Source: a virus
IMG/VR virus record: IMGVR_UViG_3300010373_000082
Location: 1-40,852 of that record
Length of the DNA stretch: 40,852 nucleotides
Strand: one strand, 5' to 3'
Under the pieces are notes generated by a model. The model ran no database searches, was not told where the DNA came from, and was given only the letters and a program-made list of their open reading frames with translations. The number at the start of each line of letters is the position of its first letter. Positions within the stretch are counted from its first letter, which is position 1. Position numbers and translations under genes: made by a program. This document shows, piece by piece, positions 1-6,429 of the stretch.

Positions 1-257
1 CATTCTCCATTAATAATTAAAACAGGCTGACGTTGTTGCGCGTCATTTAAGCTATCCGATATAGCACCTGCTATCAGCTCACTGTCTGGCTAGGGGGATA
101 GCAACAGCAAGCTAATCTCAAAACTGCCCCTTCATGTCTACGATCCTAGCGACAATCCGGGATTAACTCTGCTAGGCTAGAGCATTCACACCAATGTTTG
201 AAGTCTGACCTTTTGGCTAGCCCGTGATCTACTTCCGGCACACATTGATGTAAATTT
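1..257. other. Non-coding stretch after the ParB-like gene
   Basis: No convincing gene is visible here; minus-strand frames hold only peptides of under 20 codons without a good ribosome binding site. The sequence carries several GCTATC/GATAGC elements: GCTAT and ATAGC pair around a 5-base loop near 51-65, and a second GCTATC/GATAGC pair follows at about 75-110. Some structured RNA or the 3' leader of the minus-strand operon is possible. There is no T-run that would make it a clear terminator. Confidence 0.4.
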
Positions 258-1064
258 CTAAAGCTTCAAAGCACTCCTGATAAACTCAAATTCATCCAGC
301 GGCATTTGAATTGTGACATAACCAGTTTCAGAGCTATTTTCACTATCGATGTCGCTATTGTCAAAACATTCTTTAAAGGTGAAGGTCTGCTTTCCGCTCG
401 CTTCAGCAACATCAGTCGGCTTGATCTTAGACTTGCCATTCTGCGCCGCCTTATCGACCGCAGCCTGTAGCGTCTCAGCAGCCTTTGCAGGAGTGTCAGC
501 AGCTTTAACCGTCTGCTGAGCCAGTGACGGCGAGATGTGGCCGTTTGACACCATCATTTGAACTTGCGCGGGCATCGTCAGCAAGTCCAAAATCTGGCTG
601 ACACGACCATTCGACATGCCGATTTTCTTGGCAATGTCGGCTTGGTTCCATCCCATGTCAAGCAATTTTTTAAAAACCTTAGCTTGCTCCATCGTCGTCA
701 AAGGCTTGCCGCTATTGCTGATGATCTGGTTCAAGATCAAATCAGCATCATTCGCGTAACGATCTACACTGACAACAGGAACAGTCTTGATTTCAGCCTT
801 GTAAACTTCAATGGCACGGATAGCCGCTCTGGTACGGCAATGACCGTCCTTAACAACTAACTTACCATCTTCCAGCTTAACTTCAATTGGCTTACGAACA
901 CCAACTTCAGCAATCGACTGAGCTAGCATATCGATATGAGCAGCTAGTTCTTCGCTTTCATCGCGAGTATTCCAGCCATCAGTGATAACCAACAGCTTAG
1001 GATCGACACGATGGATATCTGATCGTCCAATGCTGAATTGTGCAATTCCTGTAACTTTAGCCAT
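258..1064 (-). CDS. ParB/KorB-like DNA-binding protein
   Basis: A 268-residue protein of the ParB/RepB/Spo0J type. Residues 18-115 look like a ParB N-terminal domain: the stretch VKDGHCRTRAA (71-81) corresponds to the GHRR-type arginine patch that binds CTP in ParB proteins. Residues 139-163 form a KorB-like helix-turn-helix (QADIAKKIGMSNGRVSQIL). The C-terminus is basic and less conserved. A GGAG motif 8 bases before ATG supports the start. It is the last gene of the minus-strand early block. No ParA partner is visible in the window, so it may be a phage transcription or replication regulator rather than a partition protein; a plasmid-like life stage cannot be excluded. Family assignment is firm, role is inferred. 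Confidence 0.85.
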   Translation of the reverse strand: MAKVTGIAQFSIGRSDIHRVDPKLLVITDGWNTRDESEELAAHIDMLAQSIAEVGVRKPIEVKLEDGKLVVKDGHCRTRAAIRAIEVYKAEIKTVPVVSVDRYANDADLILNQIISNSGKPLTTMEQAKVFKKLLDMGWNQADIAKKIGMSNGRVSQILDLLTMPAQVQMMVSNGHISPSLAQQTVKAADTPAKAAETLQAAVDKAAQNGKSKIKPTDVAEASGKQTFTFKECFDNSDIDSENSSETGYVTIQMPLDEFEFIRSALKL

Positions 1065-1099
1065 GATACGTTCTCCAACGTTTGAATGTGATTTAACTT

Positions 1100-1294
1100 C
1101 TAAATGGTCGCTTCAAACTTGTCAATAGCCCTTCTGATAAAAATAGCAGCCAATTGAACTTTTTTACAGCTATACCTATAATAATAGTTTTCAATCTTAC
1201 CTTTTGTAGCATCGCGCTTAACAATTAGCTTGTCAACAGCATCTTCCAGAACATTTAAAAGCTGATATAGCAGTTGCTTGCTTTCACGATCCAT
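1100..1294 (-). CDS. Hypothetical protein, 64 aa
   Basis: I do not recognise this protein. It is basic and helical, starting MDRESKQLL. An upstream ATG at 1327 is open too, but AGGA lies 7 bases before the ATG at 1294, so the shorter form is preferred. The start overlaps the end of the preceding 33-codon gene by 11 bases, which suggests coupled translation in the early operon. Confidence 0.6.
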   Translation of the reverse strand: MDRESKQLLYQLLNVLEDAVDKLIVKRDATKGKIENYYYRYSCKKVQLAAIFIRRAIDKFEATI

Positions 1295-1385
1295 TTTTAT
1301 TTTCCTTTTTTCTTTCCAATGCTTCACGTTGCCAGCGTGACACCATCAGTAACATTTGTTCAGCTATTACGTCAGGAGCCAGCAT
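1284..1385 (-). CDS. Hypothetical small protein, 33 aa
   Basis: A short frame with a strong AGAGGA motif 8 bases before its ATG. It starts inside the last codons of the gene at 1372-1569 and ends inside the first codons of the gene at 1100-1294, so it fills the only space between them. The product begins MLAPDVIAEQMLL and ends in a lysine-rich tail. Function unknown. Position, overlaps and ribosome binding site are the only evidence that it is real. Confidence 0.5.
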   Translation of the reverse strand: MLAPDVIAEQMLLMVSRWQREALERKKENKNGS

Positions 1386-1569
1386 TGCTATTTTCCTCTA
1401 ACCAAGCTTTAACGTGACGCTTCAAATCCTCAATATCAACATCTTCACAATCATAAGCGAAACATTTAAGATCATATGCAATTTCATCAACTGTCCAACT
1501 GACAATAGTATACCTGTTATCAGCAGCATTATTTAGATTATTGTATACGATATCTTTAAGGACTGTCAT
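1372..1569 (-). CDS. Hypothetical protein, 65 aa
   Basis: An acidic 65-residue protein, unrecognised. Its ATG overlaps the TGA of the upstream 130-residue gene as ATGA, a typical sign of translational coupling. No membrane segment or metal motif is visible. Confidence 0.65.
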   Translation of the reverse strand: MTVLKDIVYNNLNNAADNRYTIVSWTVDEIAYDLKCFAYDCEDVDIEDLKRHVKAWLEENSNAGS

Positions 1570-1958
1570 TTTGACCTAGGGCCTCCTTTTTCCCATCCTT
1601 CACTGATATACTTATCAACTTCGCTTTGGTCAACTCTAATCTTAGCTCTAGTAAATGAATGGATCATCCAGACTTTGCCCACAAAATGACTGCCACGACC
1701 GGATCGTTCGATTGAAATGGCTTTTACCGTGGTTAAATTTTCTTTTGCATTATTAAAGTCACTAGCAGCTTTTTGATAATTGGCTGTAACTTTAGATTTC
1801 TCATTCTCATACAAGTCTGTAATCTTCTCTACCGCTTCAGCTTCGGTAGTTCCATAACTATGTACTAGCCACTTTTGACCATTCGACATAATGACTTGAG
1901 CCAGCCACTCTTGACCAGCAGGAGCATTCTGCGACTGATATGTGATGGTGTTAGTCAT
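1566..1958 (-). CDS. Hypothetical protein, 130 aa
   Basis: Unrecognised. GGAG lies about 10 bases before the ATG. The N-terminal half contains a tryptophan-rich strand region and the middle (about residues 45-80) is a charged helix that may form a coiled coil. It is the first gene behind the promoter-operator element at 1992-2021 and heads a coupled string of four genes ending with the ParB-like gene. Confidence 0.65.
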   Translation of the reverse strand: MTNTITYQSQNAPAGQEWLAQVIMSNGQKWLVHSYGTTEAEAVEKITDLYENEKSKVTANYQKAASDFNNAKENLTTVKAISIERSGRGSHFVGKVWMIHSFTRAKIRVDQSEVDKYISEGWEKGGPRSK

Positions 1959-1991
1959 TTTGTGCTTTCTCCAAAGCTATTTTCAATAATT

Positions 1992-2021
1992 ACACTGTAG
2001 AGGTTTAATCTACAGTGTCAA
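1992..2021 (-). promoter_or_regulatory. Promoter with overlapping 10-bp palindromic operator
   Basis: On the minus strand TTGACA (2016-2021) is followed by a 16-base spacer and TACAGT (1994-1999), a fair -10 box. The same stretch is a perfect inverted repeat: ACACTGTAGA at 1992-2001 and TCTACAGTGT at 2009-2018 with a 7-base centre. The palindrome fills the spacer and both box edges, the layout of a repressor operator. It faces the gene at 1566-1958. Confidence 0.6.
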
Positions 2022-2029
2022 GCTTTAAT

Positions 2030-2230
2030 TTATTTAGCTAATGCAAAAGCTGATGTACCACATTCGCGCATATCTTTAGCAAATGACTGCCACTGATTAT
2101 GATTAAGAACGATTGCCTTTTCAATATCGGTCACATAACCCCAGTCTGCTCCACCATCACCTTTGAGATTACCGACATACATAGGGCGAGAAGCTTTAGA
2201 AAAGAACCTATATGCGATCTGCTTTGACAT
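2030..2230 (-). CDS. Hypothetical protein, 66 aa
   Basis: Unrecognised. The frame is open up to 2281, but GGAG stands 9 bases before the internal ATG at 2230 (MSKQIAYRF), and the longer form would run across the -10 region of the promoter just upstream. It has its own promoter at 2264-2292 and the palindromic promoter lies directly after its stop, so it may be a single-gene unit. Confidence 0.6.
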   Translation of the reverse strand: MSKQIAYRFFSKASRPMYVGNLKGDGGADWGYVTDIEKAIVLNHNQWQSFAKDMRECGTSAFALAK

Positions 2231-2263
2231 CTTGCTAATCTCCATTAGCGTTTCAGTGTTTAA

Positions 2264-2292
2264 ACAATAAACGGCTGACAAACCAATGTCAA
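2264..2292 (-). promoter_or_regulatory. Sigma70-like promoter with imperfect palindrome
   Basis: Minus strand: TTGACA (2287-2292), 17-base spacer, TATTGT (2264-2269). GGTTGACA and TGTCAGCC form an imperfect inverted repeat over the -35 box and spacer, which may be an operator. It faces the gene at 2030-2230. Confidence 0.55.
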
Positions 2293-2305
2293 CCGTCTAT
2301 TTTAA

Positions 2306-2446
2306 TTATTTTGAGCCTGATAACCAAAGAATGACAAAGGCTTCCGCATTTTTTAATTCATTAAACCAAAATGTCTTATACCTTGTCATGACTTTATATC
2401 TTTTAAAGTGATTGTCGTATTCAGGATTATTGATATCAGGTTCCAT
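2306..2446 (-). CDS. Hypothetical small protein, 46 aa
   Basis: A 46-codon frame with AAGG about 9 bases before its ATG, lying immediately behind the strong promoter at 2515-2543. The N-terminus is acidic (MEPDINNPEYDN) and the C-terminal third is hydrophobic and aromatic, so it might touch the membrane. Function unknown. Real-gene evidence is the promoter, ribosome binding site and the otherwise empty space. Confidence 0.55.
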   Translation of the reverse strand: MEPDINNPEYDNHFKRYKVMTRYKTFWFNELKNAEAFVILWLSGSK

Positions 2447-2514
2447 TTCAGCTAACCTTCACAACTATTCCATTAACCAACTCAGATTGAGCACACTTAT
2501 CGTCTGCTAAAATC

Positions 2515-2543
2515 ACCATAGTCCATTAGTTTTTAGTTGTCAA
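2515..2543 (-). promoter_or_regulatory. Strong sigma70-like promoter
   Basis: Minus strand: TTGACA (2538-2543), exactly 17 bases, TATGGT (2515-2520). The -35 box overlaps the stop codon of the 35-residue gene before it. It would drive 2306-2446. Confidence 0.65.
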
Positions 2544-2647
2544 CTAAAAATTCCAATAAAAAATCCATAAACACAAACCATAGCAACACCAATTACTAGC
2601 AAATCACGAGCATCGATGATGAAGTCAAGAAAGCTGTAGCGCGTCAT
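2540..2647 (-). CDS. Small membrane protein, 35 aa
   Basis: A 35-codon frame whose ATG overlaps the previous stop as ATGA and has GGAG 8 bases upstream. A charged N-terminus (residues 1-16) is followed by a single hydrophobic segment of about 18 residues (LLVIGVAMVCVYGFFIGIF). It is probably a one-pass inner-membrane peptide. Function unknown; small phage membrane proteins include lysis regulators and superinfection factors, but nothing points to either. Confidence 0.55.
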   Translation of the reverse strand: MTRYSFLDFIIDARDLLVIGVAMVCVYGFFIGIFS

Positions 2648-2868
2648 TTGTCTTTCTCCACAATTTTAAGACCAGCTTTATCTAAAGCTGAAATTATACG
2701 TTCTGGAAAAGATGAAAAATAGCTCAGAGTTTTAACAGCCTTCAATTCAATAGTCTTTTCTTCTTCAACCTTTAGCATACCAATTTCAATGAAGAAGTCA
2801 ATGTATCCTTCAATGCCATTTCCGACAGCTTTAGCATAATACAATTTAATTGCTTCGTTTCTAGTCAT
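2644..2868 (-). CDS. Hypothetical protein, 74 aa
   Basis: Start chosen at MTRNEAIKL because AGGA lies 8 bases before it. The frame stays open to 3003, but that extension overlaps another small gene and contains a run of nine T. A mixed alpha/beta, lysine-rich protein without a recognised domain. It is coupled to the 35-residue membrane protein by ATGA. Confidence 0.6.
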   Translation of the reverse strand: MTRNEAIKLYYAKAVGNGIEGYIDFFIEIGMLKVEEEKTIELKAVKTLSYFSSFPERIISALDKAGLKIVEKDK

Positions 2869-2962
2869 TCTATTCATCCTTTCATTTAATAGCAGTGTAA
2901 ATAACAAACGCAAAAGCCAAAAAAAAACAGCAACTGTAACAAATGCTTCTGAACAACCTATT

Positions 2963-3046
2963 TTATTCCTCTGTTGATAACAAATAAGCTGAAATAAACA
3001 CATAGCTCAAAATTGTTAACAAAATAATAAGCTGAGCATTTGTCAT
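2963..3046 (-). CDS. Very small membrane peptide, 27 aa
   Basis: AGGA stands 5 bases before the ATG, directly after the gene at 3048-3251. The product is almost entirely one hydrophobic helix with a short polar head (MTNAQ) and an acidic tail. Function unknown. The good ribosome binding site and exact fit between neighbours are the support; length alone would not be enough. Confidence 0.4.
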   Translation of the reverse strand: MTNAQLIILLTILSYVFISAYLLSTEE

Positions 3047-3047
3047 G

Positions 3048-3251
3048 TTAATCCTTAATCATTCCTTGACTGTTCAATTCATTTAAAGCTTTAGCTATAA
3101 TCTCAGCGGTTTCCATATTTCTACATTCACACACAATGACGTAATTTTGTTCATTTAAAACATCATCGTAAGGTCTTGGCTTATTAAGATCAATAACAGA
3201 CACAGCATAGCAACAGCTATGCTCAACTTGAGTTGAAGCTTTATATCTCAT
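3048..3251 (-). CDS. Hypothetical protein, 67 aa
   Basis: Unrecognised. The ATG overlaps the TGA of the upstream zinc-ribbon-like gene as ATGA. It shows an alternating strand pattern with Cys13-Cys14 and Cys-Glu-Cys, and a C-terminal amphipathic helix (METAEIIAKALNEL). This helix resembles the closing helix of small alpha/beta phage proteins, but no family can be named. Confidence 0.65.
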   Translation of the reverse strand: MRYKASTQVEHSCCYAVSVIDLNKPRPYDDVLNEQNYVIVCECRNMETAEIIAKALNELNSQGMIKD

Positions 3252-3403
3252 TCTACCTTCTCACCCTTTTGCCTAGCACCAGCATTAGGATTCCAAGCTG
3301 CATAAGCATCAGAACACTTTTTAATACAATATGGTTGCTTTGTATAAGTCAGCTTAAAATTACTACGTACAAGCGAACTATGTCCACAATTAACACAAGT
3401 CAT
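3248..3403 (-). CDS. Small zinc-ribbon-like protein, 51 aa
   Basis: A 51-codon frame with AGGA 8 bases before the ATG. Two cysteine pairs, C-V-N-C near residues 3-6 and C-I-K-K-C near 26-30, can bind one zinc ion. The C-terminus is basic. It sits between two genes without spare bases and is coupled to the next by ATGA. Nucleic-acid binding is plausible but not shown. Confidence 0.6.
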   Translation of the reverse strand: MTCVNCGHSSLVRSNFKLTYTKQPYCIKKCSDAYAAWNPNAGARQKGEKVE

Positions 3404-3404
3404 T

Positions 3405-3632
3405 TTAATCTTCCTTCAGCTTCCAATAACAACGCGGATTGCGAACATACTCAGACAGAGTGTAGACGTTTTCTTGATCTTTAACAGTCAATCCGTAAGC
3501 TGGTTCGCCAGCCATGTTCACATACTCAGTAATTTCACCATATTGAGGATTGTCTGGGCCATCATAATTCAATTCATAATAGCCGTTATTCTTTACAATC
3601 CTATCAGCGATCTTTTTATCTACTGTACCCAT
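3405..3632 (-). CDS. Hypothetical protein, 75 aa
   Basis: AGGAG lies 6 bases before the ATG, one of the best ribosome binding sites of the block. The protein is tyrosine- and asparagine-rich with a predicted beta character. No known domain recognised. Confidence 0.65.
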   Translation of the reverse strand: MGTVDKKIADRIVKNNGYYELNYDGPDNPQYGEITEYVNMAGEPAYGLTVKDQENVYTLSEYVRNPRCYWKLKED

Positions 3633-3634
3633 GG

Positions 3635-3805
3635 TTAGCTCCTAAATGCCTTTTCCATTCGCTCTAGCTTCTTTGACAGAAACAATACCGTTTCAGGTGC
3701 ATTGAAACTTCCAGTATGAATAGCAATAGTTAAAGCTTTACGTAATAGCTGCACATCTTCTTTGCTCAACTTTTCTTGCTGTCTCAACTTACCATTAAAA
3801 GACAT
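3635..3805 (-). CDS. Hypothetical small helical protein, 56 aa
   Basis: A frame of 56 codons with AGGA 8 bases before the ATG. It fills the space between the genes at 3405 and 3818. The product is basic and likely all-helical. Its stop is 2 bases before the next start, and the AGGAG of that gene is embedded in its last codons. Function unknown. Confidence 0.6.
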   Translation of the reverse strand: MSFNGKLRQQEKLSKEDVQLLRKALTIAIHTGSFNAPETVLFLSKKLERMEKAFRS

Positions 3806-3817
3806 TTAATCATTCCT

Positions 3818-4006
3818 TCAATTCCACCTATCATATTCAGCCTTAGCATTTTCATAATCTTTATACCAACGATGCCAACGATTGTTACCATTAGCGTCCC
3901 ACTGATCAACGTCAAATCCGTCATTAGGACCAACATTTAACGTCATTACTTCGCCAGACTTCATTACCTTTTCAAGATAGCTGTCTTCTAAATCATTTGG
4001 TTTCAT
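3818..4006 (-). CDS. Hypothetical acidic protein, 62 aa
   Basis: GGAGG stands 5 bases before the ATG, inside the end of the preceding gene; the two genes abut without a gap. The protein is acidic and rich in Trp, Asp and Asn. Not recognised. Confidence 0.65.
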   Translation of the reverse strand: MKPNDLEDSYLEKVMKSGEVMTLNVGPNDGFDVDQWDANGNNRWHRWYKDYENAKAEYDRWN

Positions 4007-4249
4007 TCATTCCTCCACTGTATATCTCCAACCAATCATATCAGCGACTTCACTATCTGTCAATAAATTACGTCTATGTAACGCTTGAATAAGCTTACCT
4101 AAAATCTCAGCAGCTTTATTAGCTTTTTCATTTCCCATTTCAGCGATACCGCATTCATCAGCAGCATCGCTAATTGTTCCTTCTATAGCTGTAAAGATAC
4201 AGACTTCACATTCGCGGCCATGCCAACTTTTATTTTGAATGATTTTCAT
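4007..4249 (-). CDS. Hypothetical helical protein, 80 aa
   Basis: Overlaps the upstream zinc-binding gene by 20 bases; no clear ribosome binding site is seen, so it probably depends on reinitiation. Helices predominate in residues 25-75. Not recognised. Confidence 0.6.
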   Translation of the reverse strand: MKIIQNKSWHGRECEVCIFTAIEGTISDAADECGIAEMGNEKANKAAEILGKLIQALHRRNLLTDSEVADMIGWRYTVEE

Positions 4250-4409
4250 TTTTATTAGGTTTTCTAGATTTAATCTTAGGCATCTTTATCTCACCACAGG
4301 AAAATAAAGAAATTACGCCATGACCACAACATTGTGGACAATCCCACCAAACCTTACTGTTGTTCTGAATACAGAACAGTGAACCAAATCCATTACAAAG
4401 CTTACACAT
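4230..4409 (-). CDS. Small zinc-finger protein, DnaJ-like CxxCxG repeats
   Basis: Start at the ATG 4409; a TTG two codons earlier is also in frame. The product has CKLCNGFG at its N-terminus and CPQCCGHG in the middle, the CxxCxGxG pattern of the DnaJ central zinc domain. This predicts one zinc site. The tail is lysine-rich (KIKSRKPNKNEN). Such single-repeat proteins are common in phages and their targets are mostly unknown. It is the fourth gene of the operon behind the promoter at 4963-4990. Confidence 0.65.
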   Translation of the reverse strand: MCKLCNGFGSLFCIQNNSKVWWDCPQCCGHGVISLFSCGEIKMPKIKSRKPNKNENHSK

Positions 4410-4415
4410 TGTCAA

Positions 4416-4571
4416 TTACTCTATTTCAATTTCTACGTATCTGTTACGATAATCCAACTTTTTCCAAGCTTCTGCATCTTTACGATACCAGAACACTTTC
4501 TCAACTTTTCCAGTATCGTCATCGTGCCAATAATAAGTCGTGTCAGTGACTACACATACATAGCATTTCAT
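4416..4571 (-). CDS. Hypothetical protein, 51 aa
   Basis: The frame is open much further upstream, but that part is out-of-frame shadow of two real genes. The ATG at 4571 overlaps the preceding TGA as ATGA and follows a GGAG. The product is rich in Tyr, Trp and acidic residues. Unrecognised. Confidence 0.55.
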   Translation of the reverse strand: MKCYVCVVTDTTYYWHDDDTGKVEKVFWYRKDAEAWKKLDYRNRYVEIEIE

Positions 4572-4723
4572 ACGTTCCAACTCCACACCAAACCACCTTG
4601 AGCATAAAGCTCTTTCAAGACTACTCCAAACGCTTTCTGATAGCTGCCATAGTATTTGACACAACGAGCTTTGGTAATCAAATGAGCGTATTTGAATAGC
4701 TCTGAACGGTTGAGGTAGCGCAT
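4568..4723 (-). CDS. Hypothetical protein, 51 aa
   Basis: Starts by TAATG overlap with the stop of the gene at 4723-4932 and ends by ATGA overlap with the next gene. The product is basic and helical (MRYLNRSELFKYAHLI). The two tight junctions make it more credible than the longer frame that crosses it. Function unknown. Confidence 0.55.
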   Translation of the reverse strand: MRYLNRSELFKYAHLITKARCVKYYGSYQKAFGVVLKELYAQGGLVWSWNV

Positions 4724-4932
4724 TACATTTCACCACGAATGAAGCGCTCAGCTTCAGCATAAGTTGAATACAGCTTATATTTACCAGCCAAAATTTTGAC
4801 GTGATAACCGTGCTTTTCACCCTTTGCTTTAAAAGTCCAAATCTGCCCGAATGGCTTACCGTTCAAATCAACGTTATACGCAATGCGATTTGAACCTTTA
4901 GCAACAACTTTTGTGATTGTGATGTTTTGCAT
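4723..4932 (-). CDS. Hypothetical protein, 69 aa
   Basis: First gene behind the promoter at 4963-4990, with GGAG about 10 bases before ATG. A small beta-rich protein (ITKVVAKGSNRIAYNVDLNG) with a closing helix; no known family. It opens the long coupled operon that runs down to about 2540. Confidence 0.65.
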   Translation of the reverse strand: MQNITITKVVAKGSNRIAYNVDLNGKPFGQIWTFKAKGEKHGYHVKILAGKYKLYSTYAEAERFIRGEM

Positions 4933-4962
4933 TTGCTCTGTTCTCCAACAGTTGATAGCAGC

Positions 4963-4990
4963 ACTATATCACGACTTTTAAGCAAGTCAA
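4963..4990 (-). promoter_or_regulatory. Sigma70-like promoter
   Basis: Minus strand: TTGACT (4985-4990), 16-base spacer, TATAGT (4963-4968). It lies between the gene ending at 4991 and the start at 4932 and probably drives the dozen small genes below. Confidence 0.6.
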
Positions 4991-5272
4991 CTAGTCTTTT
5001 AAACTTTTTATGAAATTTATCGCGTCATCTTCATAGTTAAAATACGCAATTTGTTTAGGGCGCTTTCCTGCTTTGACCTCAGCGTCACTAACAGTAGCAG
5101 CGTCACGAATAGAATAACCAGTATCAGCATGACGATTAATGTCATAAATGCGAACTTCAACAATAGCATAACGACTATTGTGTAAGCGGCACACAGCTTG
5201 ATTAAGCTCAGCACCTTTCACCATGAACTTAGGTGAATTACTAGGCGTCAATGATTGCCAGTTAAGCTCCAT
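4991..5272 (-). CDS. Hypothetical protein, 93 aa
   Basis: The frame opens at 5290, but GGAGG stands 7 bases before the ATG at 5272, which also overlaps the preceding stop as TGATG. The protein is beta-rich with a C-terminal basic helix (FNYEDDAINFIKSL). Not recognised. Confidence 0.65.
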   Translation of the reverse strand: MELNWQSLTPSNSPKFMVKGAELNQAVCRLHNSRYAIVEVRIYDINRHADTGYSIRDAATVSDAEVKAGKRPKQIAYFNYEDDAINFIKSLKD

Positions 5273-5430
5273 CACACTGCCTCCGCCCAAGCTTCGATAA
5301 TATCCACACCAAACCGCTTTGCGTCAGCAAACGCGCGAGCAATGCCGCTTTCTGCATCACGACACCAACGGAAGCACTCAAACTCAGAACCATCAGTCTT
5401 GCGAGCCTTGATGATGAACTTGACTTCCAT
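5272..5430 (-). CDS. Hypothetical small protein, 52 aa
   Basis: A frame of 52 codons with GGAGG about 8 bases before the ATG. It is the first gene behind the promoter at 5468-5495 and is coupled to the next gene by TGATG. Alpha/beta with several aromatic and acidic residues (FECFRWCRDAESGIARAFAD). Codon use here is less AT-rich than in the neighbouring genes. Function unknown. Confidence 0.6.
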   Translation of the reverse strand: MEVKFIIKARKTDGSEFECFRWCRDAESGIARAFADAKRFGVDIIEAWAEAV

Positions 5431-5467
5431 TTTAAACCCTCCGGTTTGTGTTGCTGTTAATGATTGA

Positions 5468-5495
5468 ACTATACCAGCTTCATTTTATATGTCAA
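5468..5495 (-). promoter_or_regulatory. Strong sigma70-like promoter
   Basis: Minus strand: TTGACA (5490-5495), 16-base spacer, TATAGT (5468-5473). Same -10 box and spacing as the promoter at 4963-4990. It faces 5272-5430. Confidence 0.65.
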
Positions 5496-5517
5496 CATAT
5501 TTGTCAGACATTTTAAA

Positions 5518-5724
5518 TTAAAAATGATGATTTTGATTTGATACATTTCCATTTTGCTTTTCTCTAAAAGCGTTCGGCCGATGCTTTTTACAATAATCAA
5601 GTCCAGAACAAACATATTTGCTCGGAACATTAACTGTTGCGCTCTGTCTACATCCTTCCCAACGATTACGTGATCTGCTCCACACTTCCTTATCACAAAT
5701 GCGCCTTCCGTCAGCGTCAATCAT
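5518..5724 (-). CDS. Cysteine-rich putative zinc-binding protein, 68 aa
   Basis: Start chosen at the ATG 5724, which overlaps the previous TGA as ATGA; a slightly longer in-frame start exists. Four cysteines (about residues 10, 25, 39 and 45) with nearby histidines, ending C-S-G-L-D-Y-C-K-K-H, suggest a small zinc fold like those in phage treble-clef proteins. A competing frame at 5469-5720 is treated as shadow. Function unknown. Confidence 0.6.
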   Translation of the reverse strand: MIDADGRRICDKEVWSRSRNRWEGCRQSATVNVPSKYVCSGLDYCKKHRPNAFREKQNGNVSNQNHHF

Positions 5725-5867
5725 TTGCAGCCCCATTGGACAACTTGGATGTCACCATACGCAGCGGCAATATCAGCTTTAGCGGATTCGATGGACACCG
5801 CCGAAACTTCGACCCACTTTGAGAAATCGCCGTCTGCGATCAGAATTGAATATGTGCGGTAGGTCAT
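5721..5867 (-). CDS. Hypothetical small protein, 48 aa
   Basis: GGGGAGAGC precedes the ATG, and the promoter at 5894-5921 lies just upstream. The product is a 48-residue alpha/beta protein (MTYRTYSILIADGDFSKWVEV). It is linked to the next gene by ATGA. Function unknown. Confidence 0.55.
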   Translation of the reverse strand: MTYRTYSILIADGDFSKWVEVSAVSIESAKADIAAAYGDIQVVQWGCK

Positions 5868-5893
5868 CTGCTCTCCCCGTTGTTTGTGTATTC

Positions 5894-5921
5894 AACATAG
5901 CAGCTTGGTTTTTATTGTCAA
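5894..5921 (-). promoter_or_regulatory. Sigma70-like promoter
   Basis: Minus strand: TTGACA (5916-5921), 16-base spacer, TATGTT (5894-5899). Faces the pair 5721-5867 and 5518-5724. Confidence 0.6.
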
Positions 5922-5950
5922 CATCTATTTTCAACTTTTTCAAATTATTT

Positions 5951-6151
5951 TTAGTCCCATGGCATCTTAGGCATTGACGGTTTGTTTCGTGGCTTCTGAT
6001 GCACTCTTAATTGAACTCTATTTAAGTCTGGCGCTATTGAGTTAAACTTATTCGTCTTAAGGTCTTTAATAGGTGGAGACTTACTATCAAACGCTATCTT
6101 TGAAATACGGCACTTTTGAATAATCAATTTCTTAAATTTATAATCTTTCAT
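5951..6151 (-). CDS. Hypothetical strongly basic protein, 66 aa
   Basis: Coupled by TAATG to the 92-residue gene before it. Very rich in Lys, Arg and Pro (for example KPRNKPSMPKMPWD), so nucleic-acid binding is possible. No known domain. Confidence 0.55.
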   Translation of the reverse strand: MKDYKFKKLIIQKCRISKIAFDSKSPPIKDLKTNKFNSIAPDLNRVQLRVHQKPRNKPSMPKMPWD

Positions 6152-6429
6152 TACAACTCCAAATTGTTTAAATAATTAACTAATTCCTCAATTTGACGTT
6201 TATCAAGCCTAATATTACCATACTTACTAAAACCTTCTTTACTCTTACCACTATCAATATAAACATTTACAAAAGTATCAGCAGGTATAATTTTTAATTT
6301 GTTTACTCTAATTGAACTTCTATCTACAAATTCAGACCTAAGTATCAATCGATTATCAGTCATCTTAACTCCTAATAGCTCTTTAGTAACATCTGTCTGA
6401 AATAGATTGCCATATTCTTCATCAATCAT
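6151..6429 (-). CDS. Hypothetical protein, 92 aa, related to the gene at 6582-6767
   Basis: Unrecognised. The C-terminal half (strand pattern VNVYIDS, then NIRLDKRQIEELVNYL) matches in spacing and residues the end of the 61-residue protein two genes upstream (VYVSIAS, then SIRLTKEQYEELRFF). The two are probably diverged copies of one small alpha/beta fold. Linked to the neighbours by ATGA-type and TAATG overlaps. Confidence 0.65.
   Translation of the reverse strand: MIDEEYGNLFQTDVTKELLGVKMTDNRLILRSEFVDRSSIRVNKLKIIPADTFVNVYIDSGKSKEGFSKYGNIRLDKRQIEELVNYLNNLEL

Noticed and set aside
1-46. Short minus-strand frames starting at positions 10 and 46.
   Set aside because: The first runs out of the window after three codons and the second closes after nine; neither has a ribosome binding site.
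258-1064. Plasmid partition locus suggested by the ParB-like protein.
   Set aside because: No ParA-like gene and no centromere-type repeat array is visible; ParB-like proteins are common in phages without partition.
2869-2962. N-terminal extension of the 74-residue gene, or a TTG-started 24-residue membrane peptide.
   Set aside because: The extension crosses nine T in a row and overlaps the 27-residue gene; the TTG peptide has only one weak ribosome binding site.
5469-5720. 83-codon minus-strand frame overlapping the cysteine-rich gene.
   Set aside because: It is out of frame with a better supported gene with ATGA coupling and conserved Cys/His pattern, and has a hydrophobic shadow-like end.
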